Below, one piece after another: positions 25,833-35,754 of a DNA stretch of 64,000 nt. How positions within the stretch are numbered: position 1 is the stretch's first letter; every line of letters starts with the position of its first letter. Origin of the DNA: G025836975 sp040391135 (GTDB lineage: Bacteria; Pseudomonadota; Gammaproteobacteria; Burkholderiales; Burkholderiaceae_B). The notes below the pieces were generated by a model. It ran no database searches, was not told where the DNA came from, and saw nothing but the letters and a program-made list of their open reading frames with translations. Both the position numbers and the translations under genes were made by a program. The stretch spans positions 62,001 through 126,000 of the forward strand of contig JBEBYL010000005.1 in the NCBI GenBank assembly GCA_040391135.1, in the 5' to 3' direction.

Positions 25833-27038
25833 TCATTGCACCAGTTGGTTGATCTCAATGATAGGCAACATGACCGCCAGTACAATCACCAGCACAATAC
25901 CGCCCATGACTAGGATCATCAACGGCTCAAGGACGGCAGTCATGGTCATGGCACGCCGTTCCAGCTCGATCGACAGCACGTTCGCGGCGCGGTCAAGCAT
26001 GGCGGGCAATTCGCCCGTGCGTTCGCCGCTGTCTACAAGATGGATCAATAGCGGCGGGAAAACCCTTTGCGCCTGCAGCGCCTGTGCCAAAGGGCTGCCC
26101 TCCCGCACCCGACCGGTGGCATCGTCCACGGCCGACTGCAGCTTGCGATTTTTCAGCGTGCGCCTCGCCGCGCTCAGGGCGGCGAGCAGCGGTACATTGC
26201 TGCCCGTCAGAATGGCCAGCGTGGCTGAGAAGCGTGCCACGTCCACACCCAGCGTATAGCGGCCCAGCACAGGTAGCCGTAGCGCACGCGCGTGCCAGGC
26301 CATGCGCGCCGACGGGTTGCGCAGCCTCAGGCGCCACAATGCAAACAGCACTGCCAGGCTGATGGCCGTATGCAGGCCCCAATTACGGGCAAAGTCGCTG
26401 GCGGACAGCATCATGCGCGTCAGCAGGGGTAAGGTCTGCTGCGCCTGTGAAAACGCGCCGACCACCTGCGGCACCACATAACTGAGCAGAAAGATGACGA
26501 TGCCGATGGACACCATGGTAACGATTATGGGGTAGATAAAAGCCGTCAGCACCTTGTTCCGCAACGCGCCTCGCGACTCGATGTAGTCGGCCAGTCGCTC
26601 AAGCACTTGAGCGAGGTCTCCCGACTGCTCTCCGGCGTCGACCAGAGCCTGGTAGATTTCTGGAAAGTCCCTCGGATGGGCGGCCAGCGCGTCACCCAGA
26701 CGATGGCCGGCGCGTACGTCATCACGCACCGCTGCCAGAACGCGGGCGACGTGCCGGCGCTCGGCTTGCTCCAGTGTCGCGCGCAAGGCTGCCTCCAACG
26801 GCAGCCTTGCAGCCAGCAAACTGGCAAGCTGGCGGGTCAGCCAGCCCAGATCAGCGTCACTGATCCTCGAGACAGCGCTCCAGCCCTTCTCTGCCCGCTT
26901 GCGCGTCTCGCGCACCGCCAAGGGCAGCAACCCTCGGGCGCGCAAGGCGTGGCGGGCGCTGCGTTCGCTGTCGGCGTCGATCATGCCCCTGTCGCTCCGG
27001 CCCGTGGCATCAACGGCTTCGTACTGGTATGAAGGCAT
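25833..27038 (-). CDS. gspF: Type II secretion inner-membrane platform protein GspF
   Basis: A 401-residue GspF. It has two tandem GspF domains: the first around WLTRQLASLLAARLPLEAAL and the second around RFSATLAILTGSNVPLLAAL, each followed by a membrane helix (VLTAFIYPIIVTMVSIGIVI and LMILVMGGIVLVIVLAVMLP). The N-terminal PSYQYEAVDATGRSDRGMID is characteristic. It contacts GspE and GspL. Last gene of the minus-strand gsp run, 18 bases after gspE. Confidence 0.96.
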   Translation of the reverse strand: MPSYQYEAVDATGRSDRGMIDADSERSARHALRARGLLPLAVRETRKRAEKGWSAVSRISDADLGWLTRQLASLLAARLPLEAALRATLEQAERRHVARVLAAVRDDVRAGHRLGDALAAHPRDFPEIYQALVDAGEQSGDLAQVLERLADYIESRGALRNKVLTAFIYPIIVTMVSIGIVIFLLSYVVPQVVGAFSQAQQTLPLLTRMMLSASDFARNWGLHTAISLAVLFALWRLRLRNPSARMAWHARALRLPVLGRYTLGVDVARFSATLAILTGSNVPLLAALSAARRTLKNRKLQSAVDDATGRVREGSPLAQALQAQRVFPPLLIHLVDSGERTGELPAMLDRAANVLSIELERRAMTMTAVLEPLMILVMGGIVLVIVLAVMLPIIEINQLVQ

Positions 27039-27056
27039 GACGTGGCTCCGTGGGTC

Positions 27057-28478
27057 TTAGGCGTCGCGGGTCACGCGCGCAATTTCTTCACGCGAGGTAA
27101 CCCCTTGCTGGATCCAGCGCTCGGCGTCCTGCCGCAAACTGCGCATGCCGCCCTGCAGGGCGGCGTGGCGCAAGGCCTGCTCACTTTCGTCAGCATGGAT
27201 CATGGCGCGCAAGGTGTCATCCAGCGTGAACAGTTCGTGAATGCCCGTCCGCCCGCTGTAGCCGGTATGGCTGCAGACAGAACATCCCTTGGCCTCCCAA
27301 GCCGACGCATCATCAGACTGAGGCGCCTTGCAGTGTGCGCACAGCTTGCGTACCAGGCGTTGCGCAAGCACGCCTTGCAGCGTGGATGCAAGGAGAAATG
27401 GCTCCACACCCATGTCGATAAGGCGTGTTACAGCCGAAACGGCGTCGTTGGTATGCAGTGTGGCCAAAACCAGGTGTCCAGTAAGCGAGGCTTGCACGGC
27501 AATCTGTGCCGTTTCAAGGTCGCGGATCTCGCCTATCATGATGACATCGGGGTCCTGGCGCAAAATCGCTCGCAGCGCCGATGCGAACGTGAGGTTGATT
27601 TTGACATTGACCTGAGTCTGGCCGATGCCTGGCAAGTCGTATTCGATCGGATCCTCGACCGTGAGGATGTTGGTGGTACTGGCATCGAGTCGACCCAGAG
27701 CCGCGTACAGCGTGGTGGTCTTGCCGCTGCCGGTGGGCCCCGTGAGCAGGAAGATACCATGCGGCCGGCGAACCAGCGCATCCAGGCCTTTCAGCACATC
27801 GGCGGCCATGCCCAGACGTTCGAGCTGCAGCCGCCCCGCTTCCTTGTCAAGCAGACGCAGCACCGCGCGCTCGCCATGGCCGGTTGGCAAGGTCGAGACC
27901 CTGACATCGATGGGCCGTCCGCCAACACGCAGGGCGATCCGGCCGTCCTGGGGCTGGCGTTTTTCGGCGATGTCCAGGCTGGCCATGATCTTGATGCGTG
28001 AGACCAGGGCGTTATGCAGCGCGCGGCGCGGACTGACGATATCGCGCAAGGTTCCATCGACTCGGTAGCGTACAACGGAGTGCGTCTCGAAAGGCTCTAT
28101 GTGAATGTCGCTGGCGCCATCGCGGGCGGCCTGGGTGAACAACGCGTTGATCATGCGGATGATGGGCGCATCGTCGCGGGTTTCGAGCAGGTCTTCGATC
28201 TCCGGCATGTCCTGCATCAGACGATCAAGATCGATCTCATTGGCTGCGGCATCCACGATTTCGGCAGCATCGCCCGTCTGCGCATACGCGGCGGCCAGGA
28301 GGGTATCGAGCTCTTCGTCGGACACCTCCCTTACCGGCAGCGAACCGTGGTGGCGGCGGATTTCAGCCAACGCCCAAGCGGGTGTGCGCTCGGAAACGGT
28401 CAGCGCAGCCCCGGCGGTTCCCGTTTGTATGAGGGCGCGATGAGTACGCGCCCAGGCATAGGGCAAGCGGACAATCAT
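27057..28478 (-). CDS. gspE: Type II secretion ATPase GspE
   Basis: A 473-residue cytoplasmic secretion ATPase. Seen in order: GASDIHIEPFETHSVVRYRV, the Walker A GPTGSGKTTTLYAAL near residue 240, the Asp box LTVEDPIEYDLPGIGQTQV, Walker B QDPDVIMIGEIRDLETA, the His box LVLATLHTNDA, and a tetracysteine zinc site (CAHC and CSVC about 18 residues apart). The N1 domain is short, as in compact GspE forms. The start overlaps the gspD stop by 4 bases. Confidence 0.97.
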   Translation of the reverse strand: MIVRLPYAWARTHRALIQTGTAGAALTVSERTPAWALAEIRRHHGSLPVREVSDEELDTLLAAAYAQTGDAAEIVDAAANEIDLDRLMQDMPEIEDLLETRDDAPIIRMINALFTQAARDGASDIHIEPFETHSVVRYRVDGTLRDIVSPRRALHNALVSRIKIMASLDIAEKRQPQDGRIALRVGGRPIDVRVSTLPTGHGERAVLRLLDKEAGRLQLERLGMAADVLKGLDALVRRPHGIFLLTGPTGSGKTTTLYAALGRLDASTTNILTVEDPIEYDLPGIGQTQVNVKINLTFASALRAILRQDPDVIMIGEIRDLETAQIAVQASLTGHLVLATLHTNDAVSAVTRLIDMGVEPFLLASTLQGVLAQRLVRKLCAHCKAPQSDDASAWEAKGCSVCSHTGYSGRTGIHELFTLDDTLRAMIHADESEQALRHAALQGGMRSLRQDAERWIQQGVTSREEIARVTRDA

Positions 28479-30925
28479 AGGCTATCGGACGTGGTGGGCT
28501 GCGCCCGCGCCGGATTGGGCAGACTCGGCGCGGCGCTTGCCGCCGGCTCGGGCGCCGAGCCATTATTTTCCAGACCGCGCAAATCCAGCAGGCCAGTGCC
28601 GGGATCGCGCTGGATGGCGGGCAAGGTAGCAGTGTTCGCGTCGGGTATCAGCCATGACGCCGCCCTCATGGGCATGCCGGCCTGCGCTGCCCGCATGTAG
28701 TTGTAGCGGTCCAGCGTCAGGCCGGCGCCGTCTTGGGCGTTACGCACGATGTGCGGGCGCAGGAAGACCATGAGGTTGGTCTTGCTGCGCCCGCGCTTCT
28801 GATACTTGAACAGGTTGCCGATCACGGGAATATCTCCCAGCAGCGGTACCGACATAATGCTGTCGTCGGTCACTTCTTCGAGCAGGCCGCCCAGCACGAT
28901 GATTTGCCCGTCGTCGACCAGCACCTTGGTTTCCAATGCGCGTTTGCGCGTGATGATGGATCCGCCCGAGGTCGCGCTGGGAAGGGTTGACGATGGGTCT
29001 ATGCTGCTGACCTCCTGGTACAGCGACATCTTGACTGTGCCGCCTTCCGATATTTGCGGCCGGATACGCAGCGTCAGGCCTACGTCTTCACGTTGCACAG
29101 TCTGGAAAGGATTGCTGGCGCCATCGCCCGTGGTGGTATAGGTACCCGTCACAAACGGTACGGTCCGGCCAACGACAATACTGGCCTGCTCGTTATCGAG
29201 TGTCATGAGGTTGGGCGTGGAAAGAATGTTGACGCCGCCCTGCTTCTGCATGGCGCGTGCAAGCACGCCCAGATTGAGCAATTGGGTTCCCAGCACGTCG
29301 ACAGTGCCCTTGACCACGCCCAGGCTCATACCCCCTGCCAGCGCGTCGATGGTGGTGCTTGCACCGGATAGATTGGTGCCAATGCCGCTGCCGCCCAGGT
29401 TTGCGCCACCCAGGAACGAGGTTCCGCCACTATTGATGTTATTGGCGCCGGCCGTCCATTGGACCCCGAATTCCGCGGCGTCTTCGGCATTGACTTCGAC
29501 AATCAGGCTTTCGATCAGCACTTGGGCGCGACGCTGGTCGAGCAGATCGATCACCTCGCGCAAACTGCGATATAGCGGGTCAGGTGCAGAAATAATCAGG
29601 GTGTTGGTCGTTGGATCAGCTTGCAGTGTGGCGCCGCCTGCGGAGAAAGCGATGGGCTGCTGCGCGGCGCCTGTCATGTCGGTCATGGGTGCGCCCGCGT
29701 TAGATCCACCCATGGCCATGCCACTGACACGCGTGGCGAAAGCCCCTTCCGGAGGTGAAGAACCACTGTTTCCTTCAACGTTGCCGCCGGACAGTGGGGC
29801 ATCGGCTTGCGGCGCGGGATTCGAACCACCGTGCCCTGTCAGCACGCCTCGAAGCACTTCGGCAAGATGGGTGGCATGCGCATTACGCAAGTACACCACG
29901 TGCAGATTACCGGCTCGAGACTCGGGGGTGTCGATGCGCAGGATCAGGTCGCGGGCCAGCTTCAGGCGCTCGGGCGTGCTGGCTCGCACCAGAACCGAGT
30001 TGCTGCGAGGGTCGGCGACAATATTCACCTGCTTGATCTGGTCGCCCCCGCTGCTTTGCAGAAGCTGTCGCGCCAATGCCGCCACGTCCAGCGCTACTCC
30101 GTATTCGATGGGAATCACATCGGTACTGATGGAGGTTGGCGTATCGACACGAGCAATGACCTCGGCCACACGGTCCAGGTTATCGGCGTAATCGGTGATG
30201 ACCAGGGTGTTGTTCCCAGCATGCGCGGCAATGGTGTTGTTGGGTGCCACCATGGGCCGCAAGATGGGCACCAGCGCGGTGGCGCTTTCATAGCGCAGGG
30301 GAAACACGCGCGTGACCAGCTCACCGCTGCGTGCGCGCTGGCTGGACGATACGACTGGACCGCCCTGCAGCTTGGCATCGGCTTCCGGCACTACCCGGGT
30401 CACCCCGTCTACCTCGATGGCCGCGAAGCCCTGCATGCGCAAGGCGCTCAGCAACATGGAATACGCCGTGTCTGCGTCCACCGGCGTCTCGGACATCAGC
30501 GTCAACTGTCCTCGTACCCGCGGATCCACCACGAAATTTCGCCCTGTAAATTGAGCCAGCGCCCGCAATACCCCATGCAGCTCCGCATCGTTGAAATTCA
30601 GTGTCGTCCGCTCTCCGGTCGCAGGCTTGCCCGCTTGATTGCCAGTAGCGGTATCGTCTTCGTATCGCGCACGTTCGCGTATCGGAGACAAGGTTCGCGA
30701 TCGGGGCTGAGACGATTCGGCTTGGGCGGAAAATGGCTGCGCCCTGCTTGGCTGCCCCGAACCCACGGTTGTGTATGTCACCAGCGGTGAACTGGCCGCC
30801 TGCTGACCCGTCTTTGTGGGCGCGCAGCCGCCCAGTGCGACAGCGAGCACCAGCAGCGGCATGCGCAGCGGCCATCGGGCGGAATCCGAGGACGGGCGTT
30901 CAAGCAGTAAATTTGAGGTGGTCAT
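28475..30925 (-). CDS. gspD: Type II secretion outer-membrane secretin GspD
   Basis: An 816-residue secretin. A lipobox LALVALGGC-like segment (VLAVALGGC) places the lipidated cysteine at residue 34, so this secretin may reach the outer membrane without a separate pilotin; none is visible. N0-N3 domains follow (NFNDAELHGVLRALAQFTG, VFPLRYESATALVPILRPMV, VIPIEYGVALDVAALARQLL). The secretin core includes VLIESLIVEVNAEDAAEFGV, NILSTPNLMTLDNEQASIVV and the closing VPLLGDIPVIGNLFKYQKRG with TNLMVFLRPHIVR. There is no long S-domain. It lies after gspN and overlaps gspE. Confidence 0.96.
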   Translation of the reverse strand: MTTSNLLLERPSSDSARWPLRMPLLVLAVALGGCAPTKTGQQAASSPLVTYTTVGSGQPSRAQPFSAQAESSQPRSRTLSPIRERARYEDDTATGNQAGKPATGERTTLNFNDAELHGVLRALAQFTGRNFVVDPRVRGQLTLMSETPVDADTAYSMLLSALRMQGFAAIEVDGVTRVVPEADAKLQGGPVVSSSQRARSGELVTRVFPLRYESATALVPILRPMVAPNNTIAAHAGNNTLVITDYADNLDRVAEVIARVDTPTSISTDVIPIEYGVALDVAALARQLLQSSGGDQIKQVNIVADPRSNSVLVRASTPERLKLARDLILRIDTPESRAGNLHVVYLRNAHATHLAEVLRGVLTGHGGSNPAPQADAPLSGGNVEGNSGSSPPEGAFATRVSGMAMGGSNAGAPMTDMTGAAQQPIAFSAGGATLQADPTTNTLIISAPDPLYRSLREVIDLLDQRRAQVLIESLIVEVNAEDAAEFGVQWTAGANNINSGGTSFLGGANLGGSGIGTNLSGASTTIDALAGGMSLGVVKGTVDVLGTQLLNLGVLARAMQKQGGVNILSTPNLMTLDNEQASIVVGRTVPFVTGTYTTTGDGASNPFQTVQREDVGLTLRIRPQISEGGTVKMSLYQEVSSIDPSSTLPSATSGGSIITRKRALETKVLVDDGQIIVLGGLLEEVTDDSIMSVPLLGDIPVIGNLFKYQKRGRSKTNLMVFLRPHIVRNAQDGAGLTLDRYNYMRAAQAGMPMRAASWLIPDANTATLPAIQRDPGTGLLDLRGLENNGSAPEPAASAAPSLPNPARAQPTTSDSL

Positions 30926-30955
30926 GGCAACAGTTTCATAGGAGGTGGGTGGACG

Positions 30956-31723
30956 CTAGCGTATTGTCATCATTGTGTGGCCGCTCTGGCTTGACCGGGG
31001 GCCAATAGCATCCAGAACGCCTTGCAGGGCGGCATGGGTGTCTTCACTGGCCGATTCGTGGACCCATGACTTGCCGTTGAACTGCACCTTGCCCAACTGC
31101 GACAAGGTGCCCGTGCCTTCCATCATCCAGGGCCCCTTATTGGTAACGAGGGTCAAGGCGATGCTGTTGTTGCTGCCGCGCTGTAGTGCCAGGGTATATT
31201 CCCCCATGGGACGTACGCGGGTCAGCGATGAAGAGGCATTGCGCCATTGCGCAGTCAACAACTTAGTTGTGTTGTTGGAGGCGGCGATATCTTTTCCCAA
31301 AACGAGCTCGGGCCAGCTAAGGAACACTTCGCCACCGGGATCCAGCGTGTTGAACATGCCTTGCACCGTGGTCAGCACGGACGCAGGCAGCTGCAAAGAC
31401 TGAGCCGACAAGCGCAGACCCCGCCAAGTGGGCGTCGCCGTCAGCGGCCCACGCAGCCAGGGATGAGTCAGTACCAAAATCGGCCCACCGTCGAAGCCCA
31501 GGCGCCACTGCAGCGGATCAGGCAGTGTACGCCGCAATCCGCCAATGCCGACCGCCATTGTTGCACTGGCCTCCCACAGGGTGCCCGAAGCGTCGGTGAT
31601 CAGGACTGGGGATGAATCAGGTATCCATGCAATGACCCAGCGGGCGGGCAGCACGCAAAGTGCGGCTGCGAACGCCACCGCAAACAGCAGTGCCAGCCAT
31701 GCCGCGCGAGACCCGCGCATCAT
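30956..31723 (-). CDS. gspN: Type II secretion protein GspN
   Basis: A 255-residue bitopic protein with one N-terminal membrane helix (AAWLALLFAVAFAAALCVL) and a periplasmic domain containing RWVIAWIPDSSPVLITDASG and GTLWEASATMAVG, the usual GspN start. The start is one of two adjacent ATGs (31723 or 31720), overlapping the gspM stop; a longer frame to 31864 lies in gspM. GspN is an accessory component, present in only some systems, and its role is poorly known. GspD follows after 30 bases. Confidence 0.88.
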   Translation of the reverse strand: MMRGSRAAWLALLFAVAFAAALCVLPARWVIAWIPDSSPVLITDASGTLWEASATMAVGIGGLRRTLPDPLQWRLGFDGGPILVLTHPWLRGPLTATPTWRGLRLSAQSLQLPASVLTTVQGMFNTLDPGGEVFLSWPELVLGKDIAASNNTTKLLTAQWRNASSSLTRVRPMGEYTLALQRGSNNSIALTLVTNKGPWMMEGTGTLSQLGKVQFNGKSWVHESASEDTHAALQGVLDAIGPRSSQSGHTMMTIR

Positions 31724-32316
31724 GAGGGATTCCTTTTCGGCGTCTGGACCAGCACGACGACTCCGCTGAGCTGTCCCGGCCGGTCGCGGCCATTTACATT
31801 GCTGCGGGTCAGATCTGCCCGATGTGTCTGCATCTGTGCGACGAACGGCAAGTTGGCCATCCATTCCATGATGCGACCTGCCGGAGCATTGACGAACTGC
31901 ACCTGCCAGTGCGTTGCACCGACGGCGGCGCCATCAAGCCTGGAGAGGGCACTGACCGTCTCGAGCCCCGCTGCACGTAGACTTGTTTGCAGCGCTCGTT
32001 CTGTGTCGCTCCCTGCAGGTATGCTGCCGGAGCGCCCGCGTGTCAGCGCCTGAGCCTCAAGAAGGACCGCCTCAAGTCGCGCTGCCTGTGCCTGCAACAC
32101 TGGCAACTGCTGCCCTGCGGCCTCAACTGTCTGCAACGCGGGACGCAGTGCAAGCATCCAAAGCAGCACAATAACGAGAAGCGCCGCCCCACCGCGCAAA
32201 AGAACCTGCTCACGCGAAGTCCTCTGTTGCCAGACAGCGCGAGTCCGGCGTGCCAGCGGCTCCAGGCGGACGCGCAATGCGCCGTCAAGCCCAGTAAGTA
32301 TGGTCGTAAATGTCAT
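31720..32316 (-). CDS. gspM: Type II secretion protein GspM
   Basis: A 198-residue inner-membrane protein with a short cytoplasmic tail, one membrane helix (VLLRGGAALLVIVLLWMLAL, about residues 37-56) and a periplasmic coiled and ferredoxin-like part. The P-x-L segment after the helix (RPALQTVEAAGQQLPVLQAQ) is typical. It binds GspL. ATG 32316 overlaps the gspL stop in ATGA; the frame upstream to 32364 is inside gspL. Confidence 0.9.
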   Translation of the reverse strand: MTFTTILTGLDGALRVRLEPLARRTRAVWQQRTSREQVLLRGGAALLVIVLLWMLALRPALQTVEAAGQQLPVLQAQAARLEAVLLEAQALTRGRSGSIPAGSDTERALQTSLRAAGLETVSALSRLDGAAVGATHWQVQFVNAPAGRIMEWMANLPFVAQMQTHRADLTRSNVNGRDRPGQLSGVVVLVQTPKRNPS

Positions 32317-33338
32317 CGCCGCCCCGCTTGGGGTTGGGCGAGCGCCGGACGCTGCGCATGCCATACATGAGCCAGGCTCTCGTCTTTCCGAATCAATAAC
32401 TGATGCGTCGCCGCCGACTGTGCCAGAGCGGCATCGCTGGTAGGCGGCAGATAGCCTTCTGCCAACGTCAACGTCAACACCCCGTTCTCGTAGCGCAGGC
32501 TGCGCACATGGCTCTGCGCAAAGTCGAGAACCTGCGCAGCTGCAAGTGCCAAGGGCATGAAGTCATCATCGGCCGCCGAACCTTGCGCAAGCCTCAGCGC
32601 ATCTCGTTGCCTCTGCGCTTGCCGCAAGGGATCCATGATGACGGGAATTTGTGGAAAGACCTGCATCACCGCCTTTTCCATGTGTTGCCGCAGGGCCTCG
32701 ACCTCGCCGGAAAGCTGCGCCGCATACCAGTTCAAGCCGATAAGCCACACTGCTGCGGCGGCGGCAGACCAGTACATTGCCTTGCGCCACCGGCCACTCG
32801 CCGAAGCCGGCCGCAACTCCTGTTGTGCCAACGACCAGCCTGGAAAACGCGCCAGCCACCGTGGACCAGCCGGCAAGCCCAGGGGTTCGTTGGGCTGGGG
32901 ATCTTCCGGTGACAGAGCCAGCGAATGGGGAACGAAGGCCACGATATTCAAGCCGGCCTCGGCAAGCAAAGCCCATGCGTTTGCCAGCGGCTCTCGTGCC
33001 GTCCATGCCACGGTAACCGTGCCGTCAGCCGCACGGGTTCCGTGCGCAACGCACAACTGCCTGATATCCGACAAGGCCATGGGCTCGATACTTCCTGCGA
33101 CAGCAGCATCAAGCCTTTGCGGCGACACGGGCGGAACCGTGATGTCCGTCACGACCGCGTCATCGGGATGCAAAACTGCGTGAACGGCCACGGAACCCGC
33201 ATCTGCGCCCAGTTCGGCCAGAGGCAGTTGTCCGGCGCGCGCAATGCGCCCTTCCCCGTCAACCAGGACGAAAGCAATGTTCGTGTCCGGCGCCAGGTCG
33301 GAAAGTGGCGGCAGGGCCAGTCGCAGATGTTGTCTCAT
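32313..33338 (-). CDS. gspL: Type II secretion protein GspL
   Basis: A 341-residue protein with an actin-like cytoplasmic domain (MRQHLRLALPPLSDLAPDTN, then IEPMALSDIRQLCVAHGTRA), a membrane helix near residue 225 (AMYWSAAAAAVWLIGLNWYA) and a periplasmic domain with a coiled start. It anchors GspE to the membrane. It starts 4 bases after the gspK stop. The upstream extension to 33485 lies in gspK and is rejected. Confidence 0.92.
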   Translation of the reverse strand: MRQHLRLALPPLSDLAPDTNIAFVLVDGEGRIARAGQLPLAELGADAGSVAVHAVLHPDDAVVTDITVPPVSPQRLDAAVAGSIEPMALSDIRQLCVAHGTRAADGTVTVAWTAREPLANAWALLAEAGLNIVAFVPHSLALSPEDPQPNEPLGLPAGPRWLARFPGWSLAQQELRPASASGRWRKAMYWSAAAAAVWLIGLNWYAAQLSGEVEALRQHMEKAVMQVFPQIPVIMDPLRQAQRQRDALRLAQGSAADDDFMPLALAAAQVLDFAQSHVRSLRYENGVLTLTLAEGYLPPTSDAALAQSAATHQLLIRKDESLAHVWHAQRPALAQPQAGRR

Positions 33339-33342
33339 ATTA

Positions 33343-34242
33343 TTAGTAGGTGATCCAGCGAACCGAGGATAACCCGTTATCACTTCGATGCAAGAGTGCC
33401 CTGAGGCCAACCATCGTATCACCAAGTGTAACTTCACCGGTAACACGAAACCAATCGCTGTTAACACTGATACGCTTCCCGACATCCGGCTTCATGCCAG
33501 GTATACGATTGGCGAAATCAGCCCGATTGGCGAACCAAACGCCTTTGTCTCGTTGAATCACCAAGTCGCGCGCGCCTGCCAGACCGAGCTCATCGACGAC
33601 GGCGCCAAGCACTTCGGCCGTAGCGGTGTTGGCATTGACCGTGGTCGCGGCCGGCAAGATAGTGACATAAGGCTGCAAGGCGTCGACGATCTGAGGGGTA
33701 ATGCCATGCAGCACACGCAGGTCGTCGATGCCACGCAGCCCCACCGCTCGTGGGCCGCCCTCTTGACCGAATTGCGCATCCGCTACCCGTTGCGCCATAG
33801 CTATGGCCAATGAAGAATCGACTCCCAGCCACCCGAGAAGGCGCTCCAGCGCTAATACTTCTTTAGGATTGATCCTGGCGCTCTCCGCCAGGTTGCGCAG
33901 ATTGTATTTGCCTTGTTCATCTTCGATCTGGCCCGAAAGCAATACGCGTTCAGGGGCGCTAGCAGGACCAACGGGCAGACCGATGACGGGGCGCGCCCAG
34001 ATTCCGTCCAGACGGGTGCTTGGGCTGTTGTCGGCGTCCATTTGCAGGACGACGCGTGACCAGTCCAGGCCACCCTGCAGTGTCCAGGCAGCCTGGCTTC
34101 GGTCGCCTTCGGAAATAAGAATGTCGGCCAGCAGCCCCTGCCGTTCGATGATGGACGTTGTCAATGCCGATGCAGCCACGACAACGAGCAAGGCGGCGAT
34201 CACGGCCATGCCGCGCTGGCGAAAAGCGTTCTGCTGGCTCAT
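33343..34242 (-). CDS. gspK: Type II secretion minor pseudopilin GspK
   Basis: A 299-residue pseudopilin. The prepilin site is QRG before MAVIAALLVVVAASALTTSI; it lacks the Glu at position 5 of the mature protein, as GspK normally does. The large periplasmic domain includes GQIEDEQGKYNLRNLAESA and the helix-hairpin part VNANTATAEVLGAVVDELGL. GspK caps the tip of the pseudopilus with I and J. It overlaps gspJ by 4 bases. Confidence 0.94.
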   Translation of the reverse strand: MSQQNAFRQRGMAVIAALLVVVAASALTTSIIERQGLLADILISEGDRSQAAWTLQGGLDWSRVVLQMDADNSPSTRLDGIWARPVIGLPVGPASAPERVLLSGQIEDEQGKYNLRNLAESARINPKEVLALERLLGWLGVDSSLAIAMAQRVADAQFGQEGGPRAVGLRGIDDLRVLHGITPQIVDALQPYVTILPAATTVNANTATAEVLGAVVDELGLAGARDLVIQRDKGVWFANRADFANRIPGMKPDVGKRISVNSDWFRVTGEVTLGDTMVGLRALLHRSDNGLSSVRWITY

Positions 34243-34877
34243 GGGATGAGCACCACTTTCCGGTAGGGCTGGTCTGCGGCCAACCCTTCGCGATACAGGG
34301 CGATCTCAAGGCCGACAAGATCGAGGGCATCATCACGCTTGCGCGGATTGATCCCGATCTTTCGCGATGGCTCTACCCAGCCTTGATTCGCCAGCCACAC
34401 CTTGACGGTCAGCGCGCGAACCCGCTCCAGGACGACGACACCATTTTCAGCCGCCGGCAAAGGCAAAAGGTGGGAAGGCGCCCCAACTGTGCGATACAGC
34501 CGGCCGTTCTGGATATGCCAGCGAACCTGCTGCCACCTGCCACCGCCTGCGTCGCGCACCAGGCCTAAACCTGTACTGGCATTCCAGACCAGCCCGGAGG
34601 GCATCAGGGTGTTTGCCTGCACTTGGCCTGCAGCCCCGGTCGCCGCCACGCCCGGCAGAATACCCTCTCCCGCATGCAGCAAGATGTCTCGCTCAATCTG
34701 GCCCAGGACACGCAGCAGCGCAAGGGTTTCTTCGGCGCGATCATCAAGGCGTTCACCGGTATGCTGTACCGCCTCAAGACCGCGCCAGGACATAAGGCTG
34801 ACCAGCGCCATTAATACAAGTGCAACCAGCACCTCTATAAGAGTGAAGCCCCTCTGGGTGTCTTGTTTCGCCATCAT
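34239..34877 (-). CDS. gspJ: Type II secretion minor pseudopilin GspJ
   Basis: A 212-residue pseudopilin with the cleavage site RG before FTLIEVLVALVLMALVSLM and the usual WRGLEAVQHTGERLDDRAEE and LGQIERDILLHAG region. It forms the tip complex with GspI and GspK. Two adjacent ATGs (34877, 34874) overlap the gspI stop. Confidence 0.95.
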   Translation of the reverse strand: MMAKQDTQRGFTLIEVLVALVLMALVSLMSWRGLEAVQHTGERLDDRAEETLALLRVLGQIERDILLHAGEGILPGVAATGAAGQVQANTLMPSGLVWNASTGLGLVRDAGGGRWQQVRWHIQNGRLYRTVGAPSHLLPLPAAENGVVVLERVRALTVKVWLANQGWVEPSRKIGINPRKRDDALDLVGLEIALYREGLAADQPYRKVVLIP

Positions 34878-35245
34878 CGCAATCGTGACATCAGGCCATC
34901 GAGCTGAGCCAGCACCGGCCCTTTGCCGAGGCGGACACGCACGGTAACGCGCCGAAAACTGTTATTGGGCGTCGCCTGAACCACTTGCTCGCACTTGAGC
35001 GCCAGCGTGCCTTGCGGGCATGGCTGCGTGCGCCGGCCCAGCTCCGGCAAGACGGCTTGCAGACGCATCTCGGCCAGGAAATTCTGTGCCGCTTGCTGCG
35101 CGAGGCTGCGTTCCTGCATATTGCGTACCCCGTTGACCCCTACCCCCAGTGCACGCACACAGGCAGCCAGTGCAACACCCGCAATAGCCAGCGCGATAAG
35201 CACTTCGATCAAGGTAAAGCCGCGCTGACGGCTGCCAACCGTCAT
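34874..35245 (-). CDS. gspI: Type II secretion minor pseudopilin GspI
   Basis: A 123-residue pseudopilin with the processing site RG before FTLIEVLIALAIAGVALAAC and the typical RNMQERSLAQQAAQNFLAEM helix. The size is normal for the family. The start overlaps the gspH stop by 4 bases and the end overlaps gspJ. Confidence 0.95.
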   Translation of the reverse strand: MTVGSRQRGFTLIEVLIALAIAGVALAACVRALGVGVNGVRNMQERSLAQQAAQNFLAEMRLQAVLPELGRRTQPCPQGTLALKCEQVVQATPNNSFRRVTVRVRLGKGPVLAQLDGLMSRLR

Positions 35246-35754
35246 GGGGCCACCACGAAGCGTCCGCTACCCAGGCGAGACAGGCGCACCACATTGCCAC
35301 CCGCTTTAAGCTCCATCTGAAGCGGGCCTGGTATCCAGTCTGCGCCAAATACGATGTCGATGGCAGGTTCGATGCGCACCGCCATCGCGCCTGGTGTAAT
35401 CCATTCGCGTGGGCGCAAGGCTGTGTCGGCGCCTATCGCTGTGTCATGGACAGGCTGCGCACGCATGGCCATTCGGGCGGGCAGCATGAGACGGCGGGGT
35501 AGACGAACAAAATGATAGCCTTTGCCATCGTATGTCCAGGCAATGGGCTGGCCACTGGCGCGGGCCTCGGCCTGAGCGGCGGTAAATAAATGCGCCAGCC
35601 TGATGGCGTCCTGCCGCAAGGCGCGGGCATTATTGCCGAAAGCCGATACGCTGACCATAGTGGTGGCTATCCCGATGATGAGCAGGACAACCATCATTTC
35701 CAGCAGCGTAAAGCCCTTTTGGCGGCTAGTGGGTCCAGGATCCAATGTCGGCAT
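35242..35754 (-). CDS. gspH: Type II secretion minor pseudopilin GspH
   Basis: A 170-residue pseudopilin; processing site KG before FTLLEMMVVLLIIGIATTMV, then AFGNNARALRQDAIRLAHLF. ATG 35754 has AGGAGG about 10 bases upstream and overlaps the 3' end of gspG by 29 bases. A longer frame to 35820 would begin deep inside gspG and is unlikely. Confidence 0.93.
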   Translation of the reverse strand: MPTLDPGPTSRQKGFTLLEMMVVLLIIGIATTMVSVSAFGNNARALRQDAIRLAHLFTAAQAEARASGQPIAWTYDGKGYHFVRLPRRLMLPARMAMRAQPVHDTAIGADTALRPREWITPGAMAVRIEPAIDIVFGADWIPGPLQMELKAGGNVVRLSRLGSGRFVVAP